From the NCBI GenBank assembly GCA_040880365.1, contig JBBDIO010000179.1:1-21338 (forward strand): a DNA stretch of 21,338 nucleotides, written 5' to 3'. Shown one piece after another: positions 14,337 through 21,338 of the stretch. The notes beneath the pieces are model-generated. The model ran no database searches. It saw nothing but the letters and a program-made list of their open reading frames with translations, and was not told the origin of the DNA. How positions within the stretch are numbered: position 1 is the first letter of the stretch; every line of letters starts with the position of its first letter. Source of the DNA: JBBDIO01 sp040880365. GTDB lineage: Bacteria > Chloroflexota > Anaerolineae > Caldilineales > Caldilineaceae. The position numbers and the translations under genes were made by a program.

Positions 14337-15594
14337 AGAGTAGGTTTGAACCCGCAGCATGGGGCTGGAGCAGATGATTGTCCAGACGATAGGCATCGAG
14401 CCAGAAATCGCTCTGTACGGGTCCCGGCCCCGACTGGATCATATCGGCCAACAGGCGGCCAATCGCGATGGTATGTTTGAACCCGCGCCCGCTGAAGCCT
14501 GCCGCGATCACGGCCTGGGGACAGCCCGGCAAACGATCAATGATGAAATCGCGCGTCGGGGTTTCGGTATAGAGACAGGTATCCACATGCACCGGGGTGG
14601 GGTCGATGGCGGGCAGGTAATAGGCGACGGCCTGGTTCAGCGATTCCAGCAGATGGGTATCTATGGGGCGGTCGGGCTGTTCCGGGTCGATGGTGCGCGC
14701 CTCTTGTTCGAGCGCAACTTTGATAGCGCCGGCGCGTTCCCAGGCGGGCAGCCCGTAGATGAAATTTTCGCCCGCGCACAGGAAGACGGGAAACCGGCCC
14801 GGCGCATAGGCGGCAGGCTCGGGCGCAGGATAATAGGCGACCTGCTGATGGGTGACGCGCAGAGTGGGCGGCTGGGGCAGCCATTCGCTCAAAAAGCGCG
14901 ACGCCCACGGCCCGGCACAGATCACAACCTGGGCTGCGGTGAAGGTGCGTGTGCCGCCAGGCCCGGCGGTCGTGACGGTGACGCCCCCATCTGCCGCCGC
15001 GCCCGGCGTCAGCGCGGTGACACGCGTGTGGGTGTACAGCGTCGCCCCGTGCTCCACAGCCTGGCGCGCCAGTGTCGCCACACAACGCGACGCCGCCAGC
15101 ATCCCCGTATGCGCCTGTTCCAGCGCAATCCACGCCGCGGGCAGGCGAAACTGGGGATAGACCGCGGCCAATTCGCCCGGTGTATAGACCCGAAAGGGAA
15201 AATCCAGCGCGGCCAAAGCAGCCTGCGCCCCCACCAGAAAGGGCTGGTCTACAGGCCCCATATAAAGCCCCCCGCTCATCTGCAAGAGGGCCTCACCGCT
15301 TTCGCGTTCCAACTGCCGCCACAGCGCAAAAGTCTGGGGCATCTGTTGGGCATAGGCTGTGGTATCATGCGTATAGCGAATAATCCGGCTGCCGCCATGA
15401 CTGCTGCCCCGCGTATGGCCGATCTCAAACTGTTCTAAAAGGAGAACCTTTCCGCCATCTTTGGCAAGATGGTAGGCAGCGGCGCACCCAATACCGCCGC
15501 CGCCCACTACGATGGTATCGTAGACAGGGGCATCAGAAACAGGGGCGCATTCGCATTGATTTTTGCGGTTTGGGCCAGGTTCTGCAATTCTCAT
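14335..15594 (-). CDS. Sarcosine oxidase-like FAD-dependent amine oxidase
   Basis: DAO-family flavoenzyme of the monomeric sarcosine oxidase / N-methyltryptophan oxidase type, which oxidises secondary amino acids and releases H2O2. It has 419 residues from the ATG at 15594 (monomeric enzymes are about 390). The dinucleotide fold is IVVGGGGIG (28-36) with Glu54 at the end of strand 2. The hallmark GSSHGGSRIIRY (63-74) carries the active-site His66 and Arg70. Cys340 in TCLYTETP matches the cysteine that holds FAD covalently in these oxidases, and AGFSGRGFKHT carries the second conserved lysine. The frame is open upstream to 15717, but the extension is AT-rich and unlike the family. It is first in the four-gene cluster. 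Exact substrate (sarcosine, pipecolate, N-methyl amino acid) is not decidable. Confidence 0.9.
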   Translation of the reverse strand: MRIAEPGPNRKNQCECAPVSDAPVYDTIVVGGGGIGCAAAYHLAKDGGKVLLLEQFEIGHTRGSSHGGSRIIRYTHDTTAYAQQMPQTFALWRQLERESGEALLQMSGGLYMGPVDQPFLVGAQAALAALDFPFRVYTPGELAAVYPQFRLPAAWIALEQAHTGMLAASRCVATLARQAVEHGATLYTHTRVTALTPGAAADGGVTVTTAGPGGTRTFTAAQVVICAGPWASRFLSEWLPQPPTLRVTHQQVAYYPAPEPAAYAPGRFPVFLCAGENFIYGLPAWERAGAIKVALEQEARTIDPEQPDRPIDTHLLESLNQAVAYYLPAIDPTPVHVDTCLYTETPTRDFIIDRLPGCPQAVIAAGFSGRGFKHTIAIGRLLADMIQSGPGPVQSDFWLDAYRLDNHLLQPHAAGSNLL

Positions 15595-15630
15595 GGTCGA
15601 TTGTCTAGGCTTAGTTGTGATTTTCTCTGC

Positions 15631-15640
15631 ATTATGTATA
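15631..15640 (-). promoter_or_regulatory. Candidate -10 for the flavoenzyme cluster
   Basis: TATACATAAT on the minus strand, 37-46 bases before the ATG at 15594, with TTTTCA further upstream as a poor -35. Confidence 0.3.
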
Positions 15641-15969
15641 ATTCTTTGCACTGAAAAGATTGAATTTCCACCATAGTGGGTTAGGTGTATACTAACAAGC
15701 AGCCAAACTATCGTCAATTTGATTCAAGTTTGGTGGTGCGAGGGTTTTGTGCAGATTTGCAGATGAATTGCCGGCCTGCACAGCCAGACATACAAGCCAG
15801 ACACAGCAAATTACTGTATCTGTACTAAATTTCTGTGTCCATACTTTCCATGCTTTCGGCATACTGGCTGCATCAAAGACAAGACACTTTTGCGTATCAT
15901 TGTTGATAATCATAGCTGCACACATACGCCCCAACATGTAACTCATATCATACCGAGTCGAGGGGATAT

Positions 15970-15999
15970 TTGCCTTTATCCAGATTGCCTTTATCCAGA
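15970..15999. repeat. 15-bp x2 tandem duplication
   Basis: Two identical copies of TTGCCTTTATCCAGA, 111 bp before the SH3b-protein start. Confidence 0.88.
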
Positions 16000-16110
16000 C
16001 AGCACAATTCAGCTTTGCATCATCCAGGCTTCATTCCATCCACCATATCGCCTGTAGCTGTATCAGCAATAATCAATATCCGGACTCATCGACGGAAGGG
16101 ATGATCAACG

Positions 16111-17991
16111 ATGAAGGATCAGGAGTCTAATGAAAATTGGGAACTTGAAGAAGGTAACCAAGTTGACGATCGATGGGTTCTGCGCGAATCGGAACAGCAG
16201 CTTGCCGGGCAATGGGAACTGAACCAGGCTGCAGAAGACGAACCAATTCGCGATTGGCAACCGGTCGAATACAATCGCCCCGAACGTTCGGGCTTTGCCT
16301 GGATCCTGCCGGTACTGATCACCGTTTTTCTTCTGGCGTTGATTGGCTATTCCGGTTTCATCCTTTTGCCCCAAATCATCAATCCGGCCGATCCCGATCC
16401 CATTGCGGTCATCAGCGATAACGAGACACCACCCCCCGAAGAAGAAGCAGTAGTTGGGGAGGACGCCACACCCGATCCCGCGGTCATTGCAGAAGACGAT
16501 CCGCCGGCGACCGATACCACGCCCGGCGAGGACACGCCGCTGGTGGCGACACCCGTGCCAGAATTGGCCGCGACTGCCGCGCCGGCCGATCCCCCCGCAG
16601 AGAACACCGACGCGCCGGCCATTGTGGAACAGGATTTCGCCACGGTCATCACCACCTATGGCGTCAACGCCCGTAGCCAGCCCGATGCCGATGCCGAAAT
16701 TGTGCGCATTCTGAATCAGGGCGAAAGTTTCTTCCTCTTTGGCTCACCCGCCGAAGGCTGGCTGGAGCTATTGGTGACCGACGAAAACACGGAATTGGTC
16801 CCAGGCGAACCTATCGCAGGCCAGATCGCCTATGCCGCATCAGAATTCTTCGATGTGGACGAACAGCCCATTGCGGGCGATTTATATAACGATATTCTAG
16901 CCTTTGCAGGCCGCACACCGCCCGAACCGGTCGTCACCAGCGAAGACGAAGGGGCGGCAGAAGACACCCCGGCAGAAGACGATGACGATTCCACCATCGG
17001 TTTGCCCACTGCCACGCCGGGTCCCGCCGCTGACAATGCCGCTGAGCCTGAACCCGTCACCGTCCAGGTCGATTCGGCCGCGGGGTTGAACGTGCGCACC
17101 ACGCCCGATACGACCGGCGAAGTGGTGGCACTGCTTCCCGTAGGCGCGATCGTGCCGGGATTGGCGATTTCTGATGATGAGCTTTGGGTACAGGTAGAGC
17201 TGGAAGACGGCGCCACAGGTTGGCTGTTCAGCGAGTTTGTCACCATCAGCGGCGATGTGACCACAATTGACGGGACACCGCCGCCCGCAGCCGCCGCGCC
17301 GGTTGTCATCGACACCACCGAAGTGCTCACGTCGGGCATCGTGCCGCCCGCGCCCTTCACGGCAATTATCCCCGGCGATTCGCCGGCAATCGTCGTGGCG
17401 GTTATAGCCGGCGCCATTGCGCGCGTCGAACCCAACGCCACCGCCCAGGAACTGACGCTCTTGCCCCAAGGGGCTGCGCTCCCTGCGCTGAGCCGAACCT
17501 CCAATGGGCAATGGATCCAAATCGAATTGCCCGACGGCAACCTCACCGGCTGGGTTTCCCGTTCGGTCGTCTCGGTGACCAACGACATTGATACCCTGCC
17601 TAGCGACGATGTACCGCTACCCGACGCTGAAACCACCGATGAGGATACAACCGATGAGGATGCGGATAGCCCGATTCTGTTGTTGCCCACACCCACGCCC
17701 CCGGCAGACAGTGATGCCGAGGCGGAGGATGGCACAGCAGGGGACGACACAGCAGGGGACAGTGTCGAGGCGACTGTGCGCGACATTCTGCTGACTGTCT
17801 ATCCCGAACCCAACTCGACCGGCAACTCGGTTGCGCTGCTGCCCCGCGGCACAGCTGTGCCGGTGACCGGACGCAACAGCGACGGCGATTGGGTTCTGAT
17901 TGAAACCGAAGAGGGCGATACGGGTTGGGTGGACGTCCGCTCGATACTGCTGACTGTGGAGGTCGAAACGTTGCCGGTCGTGGAGCCTTAG
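16111..17991 (+). CDS. Single-pass membrane protein with four SH3b-like domains
   Basis: The protein has 626 residues; ATG after GGAAGGG with 10 bases of spacing. The first 60 residues are acidic with four evenly placed tryptophans (Trp10, 22, 35, 49). Arg56/Arg59 precede a membrane helix (about 62-86, WILPVLITVFLLALIGYSGF), predicting an inside N-terminus and an outside C-terminus. A Pro/Asp/Glu/Thr-rich spacer leads to four bacterial SH3-like domains at about 177-250, 316-385, 426-492 and 552-620. Domain 2 is the clearest (AGLNVRTTPDTTGEVVALLPVG..., GATGWLFSEFV), with LNVR and GW hallmarks; domains 1, 3 and 4 keep the pattern more loosely. Such domains commonly bind peptidoglycan or peptides at the cell wall. 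Linkers contain two in-frame 15-bp duplications. Function unknown; an envelope structural or sensor role is plausible. Confidence 0.83.
   Translation: MKDQESNENWELEEGNQVDDRWVLRESEQQLAGQWELNQAAEDEPIRDWQPVEYNRPERSGFAWILPVLITVFLLALIGYSGFILLPQIINPADPDPIAVISDNETPPPEEEAVVGEDATPDPAVIAEDDPPATDTTPGEDTPLVATPVPELAATAAPADPPAENTDAPAIVEQDFATVITTYGVNARSQPDADAEIVRILNQGESFFLFGSPAEGWLELLVTDENTELVPGEPIAGQIAYAASEFFDVDEQPIAGDLYNDILAFAGRTPPEPVVTSEDEGAAEDTPAEDDDDSTIGLPTATPGPAADNAAEPEPVTVQVDSAAGLNVRTTPDTTGEVVALLPVGAIVPGLAISDDELWVQVELEDGATGWLFSEFVTISGDVTTIDGTPPPAAAAPVVIDTTEVLTSGIVPPAPFTAIIPGDSPAIVVAVIAGAIARVEPNATAQELTLLPQGAALPALSRTSNGQWIQIELPDGNLTGWVSRSVVSVTNDIDTLPSDDVPLPDAETTDEDTTDEDADSPILLLPTPTPPADSDAEAEDGTAGDDTAGDSVEATVRDILLTVYPEPNSTGNSVALLPRGTAVPVTGRNSDGDWVLIETEEGDTGWVDVRSILLTVEVETLPVVEP
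17635..17664 (+). repeat. 15-bp x2 in-frame duplication (TDEDT)
   Basis: ACCGATGAGGATACA followed by ACCGATGAGGATGCG encodes TDEDT-TDEDA in the linker before the fourth SH3b-like domain. Confidence 0.85.
17731..17760 (+). repeat. 15-bp x2 in-frame duplication (GTAGD)
   Basis: GGCACAGCAGGGGAC followed by GACACAGCAGGGGAC encodes GTAGD-DTAGD, just before the fourth SH3b-like domain. Confidence 0.85.
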
Positions 17992-18025
17992 GCCGCCAGC
18001 CTTAGGCCACCAGCCTTAGGCCACC
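17984..18025. repeat. 14-bp x3 tandem repeat over the stop codon
   Basis: Three copies of AGCCTTAGGCCACC (one mismatch in the first). The TAG stop of the SH3b-protein gene lies in the first copy, so the other two lie outside the reading frame. Confidence 0.88.
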
Positions 18026-18119
18026 AGCCCGCCGGCATACAGCTTGATTGCGCAGCGTTCGATTGCGCAGCGCCAGGCCGCTGTCCGATACCTATGTGTA
18101 TTCCCGAAAATTCTGGGCC

Positions 18120-18150
18120 AGCCCCGTCACTTCTGACGGGGCTTCCTTTT
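18120..18150 (+). terminator. Intrinsic terminator abutting the next ribosome site
   Basis: AGCCCCGTCA (18120-18129) and TGACGGGGCT (18134-18143) form a perfect 10-bp stem with a CTTC loop, followed by TCCTTTT. It ends about 160 bp after the SH3b-protein stop. GGAGAGGAG, the ribosome site of the next gene, starts at 18151, directly after the T tract. The next gene must therefore rely on readthrough or on a start inside this region. Confidence 0.75.
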
Positions 18151-18166
18151 GGAGAGGAGCCTCCCC

Positions 18167-19129
18167 ATGACCCGCGCATCGCTCAAACCGGATCGCCGCG
18201 TCACACTCTTATTCTGGGCCATCACCCTCATCGGTGGCGGGCTGTGGCTGTTGTTGCTGAATTTCAACCTGCTGGAACGCTTCGAACCGACCGCGCAATA
18301 TATTCTTGCCGCGGTGCTGGGCGCCATCGGGATTGGGTTTTTTGGCGCATTTCTAGGACGACGTGACAAATGGTGGCGGCTCATCCCCGGCTGGTTGCTC
18401 TTGACCCTGGCCGCGATGGTGCTCTTAAGTACGCGCACACTACCCGCAGATGCCCCTGATGGCCGTTTGATTGCGGCGGTGCTCTTTTGGGGATTGGCGC
18501 TGGCATTTCTCCACGTATTTCTGCTGCGCCGCGCGCTCTATTGGTGGGCCATCATTCCCAGCGGTTTCATGCTGGTTTTGGGCGGCGTCGTCGTCGCCAG
18601 CATCTATATCACCCGGCTGGAAACACTGGGTGCGCTGCTCTCGATGGGCATGGGGCTGGTTTTTGTGATGCTCTATGGCGCGGCGCGGGCCGAACAAGGC
18701 TGGTGGCCTCTGATCCCCGCGACTGTGTTGATCCTCTTTGGTGTAGCTGCCTATACCGCCGAAAGCCAGATCCAGAATGCGTTGCTCAATTTCTGGCCCT
18801 TGTTGTTGATTCTGGCCGGCATTTTTCTGGGCTGGCAGGCCGCGCGCAAACCACCGGCAGGTCCCAGCATGGAAATCCATAGCCAGCAGACCGGCAGCGG
18901 ACGCATTCCCCCCGCCTCACCTTCCCGAACTGCGCCCGCGTCGTCTACCGACGCCCGCCCCAACTCGCAAGCGGCGGATAAATCCGAACTTGAAAACAAG
19001 CGCGACACGGCTACCGCCCCCGATCTGGAAGATGACAGTGAAAACGAGGGCGAATTAGGCGCATATCGAGGACCCGCGCCCGGTACATCGGTCGATATTC
19101 TGGACGATGATGCACCCACACGTGGCTAG
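18167..19129 (+). CDS. Eight-pass membrane protein with triplicated WWxxIP unit
   Basis: The protein has 320 residues; ATG at 18167 has GGAGAGGAG 7 bases upstream, better than the ATG at 18149. Eight hydrophobic helices are visible at about 12-32, 45-64, 71-88, 101-120, 127-146, 153-170, 180-196 and 205-223. Three loops carry a repeated motif: KWWRLIP (68-74), YWWAIIP (125-131) and GWWPLIP (178-184). Each follows a helix, usually with a basic pair (RR), and precedes another helix. The first and last helices (TLIGGGLWLLLLNF, NFWPLLLILAGIFLGW) resemble LiaI/LiaF-like membrane regions (DUF5668). The last 95 residues form a polar, acidic tail ending in DILDDDAPTRG, likely cytoplasmic if helix number and positive-inside rule hold. 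Function unknown; envelope stress sensing would be a guess based on the LiaF resemblance. Confidence 0.8.
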   Translation: MTRASLKPDRRVTLLFWAITLIGGGLWLLLLNFNLLERFEPTAQYILAAVLGAIGIGFFGAFLGRRDKWWRLIPGWLLLTLAAMVLLSTRTLPADAPDGRLIAAVLFWGLALAFLHVFLLRRALYWWAIIPSGFMLVLGGVVVASIYITRLETLGALLSMGMGLVFVMLYGAARAEQGWWPLIPATVLILFGVAAYTAESQIQNALLNFWPLLLILAGIFLGWQAARKPPAGPSMEIHSQQTGSGRIPPASPSRTAPASSTDARPNSQAADKSELENKRDTATAPDLEDDSENEGELGAYRGPAPGTSVDILDDDAPTRG

Positions 19130-19175
19130 GTTCAATTCAGCCATCCCAGTGTGCAAGGTTCGCCCCGTGTTCAAC

Positions 19176-19220
19176 ACATCCGGGCCGCACACATCCGGGC
19201 CGCACATAGCCGGGCCGCAC
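19176..19220. repeat. 15-bp x3 tandem repeat upstream of the nitrilase gene
   Basis: Two identical copies of ACATCCGGGCCGCAC and a third with two changes. It lies 58 bp before the amidase ATG in a 149-bp gap; the stretch after it is AT-rich (19228-19270) and may hold that gene's promoter. Confidence 0.88.
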
Positions 19221-19278
19221 GCAGCGGGACATGATAAATCTGAAAATATGAATTCTGAACATATAAATGAGGAGTCGT

Positions 19279-20103
19279 ATGAGTGACGCCCAGCCGGGAT
19301 CCAATTCGTCGGTACAAATTTCACTGGTCCAAATGGACTGTATTCTGGGAGATCCCAAAGAGAACTTTGCCCGCGCCACACCGTTGATTGCAGAAGCCGC
19401 CCAGCAAGGCAGCCAGCTGGTCGTTTTGCCCGAACTGTGGAGCACGGCCTATGACCTGGAAAACGCCGCCGCCCATGCTTCGCCGCTGGCGCAACGCGCG
19501 GGCGAACGCGGCTGGTTTGGTCGTCTGGCCGGTCTGGCGCGCAAAAACAAAATCTGGCTCACCGGCTCCCTGCTCGAAGCACAAGCCGACGGCCGCTATT
19601 ACAACACCATGCCAATCTATGGCCCCGATGGCAGGCTCAAGGGCGTCTATCGCAAGATTCATCTGTTCCGGCTGATGGAGGAGGAGATCTACCTCTCCCC
19701 CGGCCAGAACACCACCCTGCTGGAGCTGCCCTGGGGCAAAACCGGATTGGCAATCTGTTACGATCTGCGCTTCCCCGAAATGTTTCGCCAATATGCGCTC
19801 CTGGGCGCGCAGCTGATTCTCATGCCTGCCGAATGGCCCAATCCCCGGCGCGAACACTGGCGCACGCTGATTCGCGCGCGCGCCATCGAAAATCAATGTT
19901 TTGTGGCGGCGTGCAATCGTGTGGGCAGCAGCAAAGGCGCAGAATTCTTTGGCGCATCGGCCATCGTCGATCCGTGGGGCGAAACGCTGATCGAAGGCGG
20001 CGAGCAGGCCGAAATCCTCACGGCGACCATCGATCTCGCCACCGTGGAAGCCGTGCGCCAACGCATCCCGGTCTTCAGCGACCGCCGCCCCGAACTCTAC
20101 TAA
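19279..20103 (+). CDS. Nitrilase-superfamily carbon-nitrogen hydrolase (omega-amidase-like)
   Basis: Cytosolic amidase of the nitrilase superfamily (Nit2/YafV-like branch), 274 residues. The catalytic triad is visible: Glu52 (LVVLPELW), Lys126 (GVYRKIHLF) and Cys160 (GLAICYDLRFPE). Related enzymes hydrolyse alpha-keto-glutaramate or -succinamate, or deaminated glutathione, as repair or transamination-salvage steps. The start at 19279 has AGGAG only 4 bases upstream, short but better than the ATG at 19267, which would place the ribosome site inside the gene. It is convergent with xpt, whose stop is 51 bp away. Nothing near it tells the exact substrate. Confidence 0.92.
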   Translation: MSDAQPGSNSSVQISLVQMDCILGDPKENFARATPLIAEAAQQGSQLVVLPELWSTAYDLENAAAHASPLAQRAGERGWFGRLAGLARKNKIWLTGSLLEAQADGRYYNTMPIYGPDGRLKGVYRKIHLFRLMEEEIYLSPGQNTTLLELPWGKTGLAICYDLRFPEMFRQYALLGAQLILMPAEWPNPRREHWRTLIRARAIENQCFVAACNRVGSSKGAEFFGASAIVDPWGETLIEGGEQAEILTATIDLATVEAVRQRIPVFSDRRPELY

Positions 20104-20136
20104 CCTTCACTACTCTGCACTCATTGTTCTGCGTTC

Positions 20137-20178
20137 ACTATTACGCCGTCACTACTACGCCGTCACTACAACGCCGTC
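20137..20178. repeat. 14-bp x3 tandem repeat overlapping the xpt stop
   Basis: Three copies of ACTACTACGCCGTC with one or two changes each. On the minus strand the last eight codons of xpt run into it and the TAG stop lies in the second copy; the remaining half lies between the convergent genes. Confidence 0.85.
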
Positions 20179-20760
20179 ACCGCTGCGCACACCGATGGAT
20201 TGATTTTCCATGTGATCGATGACCGCCAGGGAGATGACAGGCACATTCAGATGGGCCAGCAACTCGCGCCCGCCCTCAAACGATTTTTCTACCAGGCAGC
20301 CAATGCCACAGAGCGTCGCGCCGCATTGTGCGATGAGATCGGCCAACGCCAGAATCGTCTTGCCGCTGGCGAGAAAATCATCAATCAGCAGCACCCGGTC
20401 TGTAGGATGCAGATATTCGGGCGAAATGATCAGCTCGACAATGCCGCCTTTGGTGTGGCTGGGGGCCTGGGTCAGATAGACGCCCGCGGCCATCGTCACC
20501 GGCCGCGTCTTGCGCGCATAGACCACGGGCACGCCATAGGTCATGCCTGTGGTAAGCGCGGGCGCAATGCCGCTGACCTCGGCAGTCACAATTTTGGTCA
20601 CATCTTTCACCCCCGCGGCGTCAAAGCTGGCGGCAAAACACTGCCCCATCGCCAGCGTCAGGTGCGGGTCGAGCTGATGATTGATAAAACCATCCACTTT
20701 CAAAATTCCCTGTCCCAGATTTCGCCCTTCCCGGCGAATGCGTTCAACCAGCGCGTGCAC
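20155..20760 (-). CDS. xpt: Xanthine phosphoribosyltransferase
   Basis: Purine salvage enzyme that joins xanthine and PRPP to make XMP; cytosolic, type I PRT fold. It has 201 residues against about 194 for the Bacillus enzyme. Family landmarks are all present: LKVDGFINHQLDP near residue 20, VTAEVSGIAPAL, GVPVVYARK, the PRPP-binding loop VLLIDDFLASGKT, and GIGCLVEKSFEGGRELL. The start is GTG at 20760 with AAGGA 6 bases upstream, and no ATG fits better. It lies 59 bp after the stop of the glycosyltransferase gene in the same direction and probably shares its transcript. No purine riboswitch fits in that gap. Confidence 0.95.
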   Translation of the reverse strand: MHALVERIRREGRNLGQGILKVDGFINHQLDPHLTLAMGQCFAASFDAAGVKDVTKIVTAEVSGIAPALTTGMTYGVPVVYARKTRPVTMAAGVYLTQAPSHTKGGIVELIISPEYLHPTDRVLLIDDFLASGKTILALADLIAQCGATLCGIGCLVEKSFEGGRELLAHLNVPVISLAVIDHMENQSIGVRSGDGVVVTA

Positions 20761-20819
20761 GGTAGTTCCTTTCCCCTATGCGTGTAGATGTGTGGCAAGC
20801 CTTGCCGGCAGACGGGTTT

Positions 20820-21338
20820 TCAAATGACCACACAGGCAATCTGTTTGGCCGCGGCCGGCGGACCGCCCAGCGCGGCAAATTCGCGTTGCAAGGCTATGGC
20901 CCGACCGCGCGCCGGCGCGCGTCCGGGCAAAAGTTGGGCCAAAATCTGTACCAGCGCGGCCGTAGACGTGTTTTGTGGGAGCAGACCCACACCGATCTGT
21001 GTGCGCGCCACACCGTGGGCCTGGCGCATCTGATCCGCGGCATGGGGCACCACAATCTGCGGAATGGCATGGGTGATAAAGGCGTGGGTCGTCCCCGCGC
21101 CGCCATGATGAATCGCGACGGCAGTATAGGGCAACACGGCACCAAAATCCAGCCAGGCCCGGCACACCGTGCGCGCCGGTACGCCCGCCAGCACGCGTTG
21201 CACCCATTCCGTATCCAGATCGGCACCCAGCGCAAGAATGGGCAATGCGCCCATTTCCTCGGCCGCGCGGGCCGCCATGTGAAAAAACGCCACATCCTGA
21301 TTAAAGGTCGTGCCCAGCGTGATCAGGATCCACGGTCG
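20820..21338 (-). CDS. UGT/MGT-type glycosyltransferase, C-terminal part (truncated at window edge)
   Basis: C-terminal donor-binding domain of a GT-B UDP-glucuronosyl/glucosyl-transferase-like enzyme (GT1 family, macrolide or sterol glucosyltransferase type). The frame is open to the window edge: the first visible residues are RPWILITLGTTFNQD, the usual strand and loop after the interdomain linker. The donor-site signature follows (AIHHGGAGTTHAFITHAIPQ, then VPHAADQMRQA). A GTG at 21293 is only an internal codon. About 172 codons are seen; the missing N-terminal acceptor domain would add about 200-250 residues beyond the window. Acceptor and sugar are unknown; lipids or small hydrophobic molecules are usual. 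Confidence 0.88.
   Translation of the reverse strand, partial: RPWILITLGTTFNQDVAFFHMAARAAEEMGALPILALGADLDTEWVQRVLAGVPARTVCRAWLDFGAVLPYTAVAIHHGGAGTTHAFITHAIPQIVVPHAADQMRQAHGVARTQIGVGLLPQNTSTAALVQILAQLLPGRAPARGRAIALQREFAALGGPPAAAKQIACVVI

Larger units (their letters stand above)
15595..16110. other. Divergent intergenic region, 516 bp, AT-rich
   Basis: AT-rich stretch between the flavoenzyme and SH3b-protein genes. It holds a possible minus-strand -10 (TATACATAAT at 15640-15631) about 40 bases before the flavoenzyme start, and the 15-bp duplication at 15970-15999. Short open frames exist on both strands around 15692-15946, but neither has a ribosome site or protein-like composition. Confidence 0.6.

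Noticed and set aside
15692..15946. Small open frames on both strands in the AT-rich intergenic region
   Set aside because: No ribosome site, no codon pattern like the neighbours, and no recognisable protein features.
20761..20819. Purine riboswitch upstream of xpt
   Set aside because: The 59-bp gap is too short for the aptamer and terminator, and no conserved loop sequences are visible.

Overview
The window is GC-rich, carries one 100-base run of N (1131-1230), and holds 14 protein-coding genes; the last is cut by the window edge. No rRNA, tRNA, CRISPR array, transposase or phage gene was seen. It reads like a scaffold of an uncultured Chloroflexota bacterium (Anaerolineae/Caldilineae type). 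The hints are a lipoprotein-fed peptide transporter, a membrane-anchored protein with bacterial SH3 domains, a multi-pass protein resembling LiaF-type membrane regions, and a glycosidase-like protein with many small beta domains. This placement is inference and was not checked by any search.

Layout. (1) 51-3850, minus strand: a peptide-type ABC importer operon (substrate-binding lipoprotein, permease B, permease C). Two perfect hairpins lie between the first two genes and a terminator follows the last. No ATPase gene is present. (2) 4011-5438, minus: a class C beta-lactamase-like serine hydrolase. A 415-bp intergenic region with a threefold 13-bp repeat separates it from the divergent gene 5854-6723, a protein with two CAP/SCP domains. 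(3) 6931-11262, plus: a 1443-residue protein made of a glycoside hydrolase-like barrel, six prealbumin-like beta modules and a roughly 500-residue acidic tail. A 134-bp MITE-like inverted-repeat element follows its stop codon. (4) 11534-15594, minus: a tight four-gene cluster of sarcosine oxidase-like flavoenzyme, Sua5/YrdC threonylcarbamoyl-AMP synthase, GT4 glycosyltransferase and WecG/TagA/CpsF glycosyltransferase. (5) 16111-20103, plus: a single-pass protein with four SH3b-like domains, a terminator, an eight-pass membrane protein with a triplicated WWxxIP unit, and a nitrilase-superfamily amidase. (6) 20155-21338, minus: xanthine phosphoribosyltransferase preceded by a 5'-truncated UGT-type glycosyltransferase.

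How the genes work together. The transporter and the serine hydrolase could serve peptide uptake and processing. The GT4 and WecG-type enzymes point to cell-surface polysaccharide synthesis; their operon partners are housekeeping or catabolic. The SH3b protein and its multi-pass neighbour look like envelope proteins. None of the remaining neighbours forms a recognised pathway.

The most striking signal is not a gene. About fourteen short tandem duplications, mostly of 12-15 bp in two or three copies, are scattered over the window. Those inside genes all have a period divisible by three (12 or 15 bp); those between genes also have 13-, 14- and 17-18-bp periods. This suggests a lineage-wide slippage or duplication process filtered by selection on reading frame.
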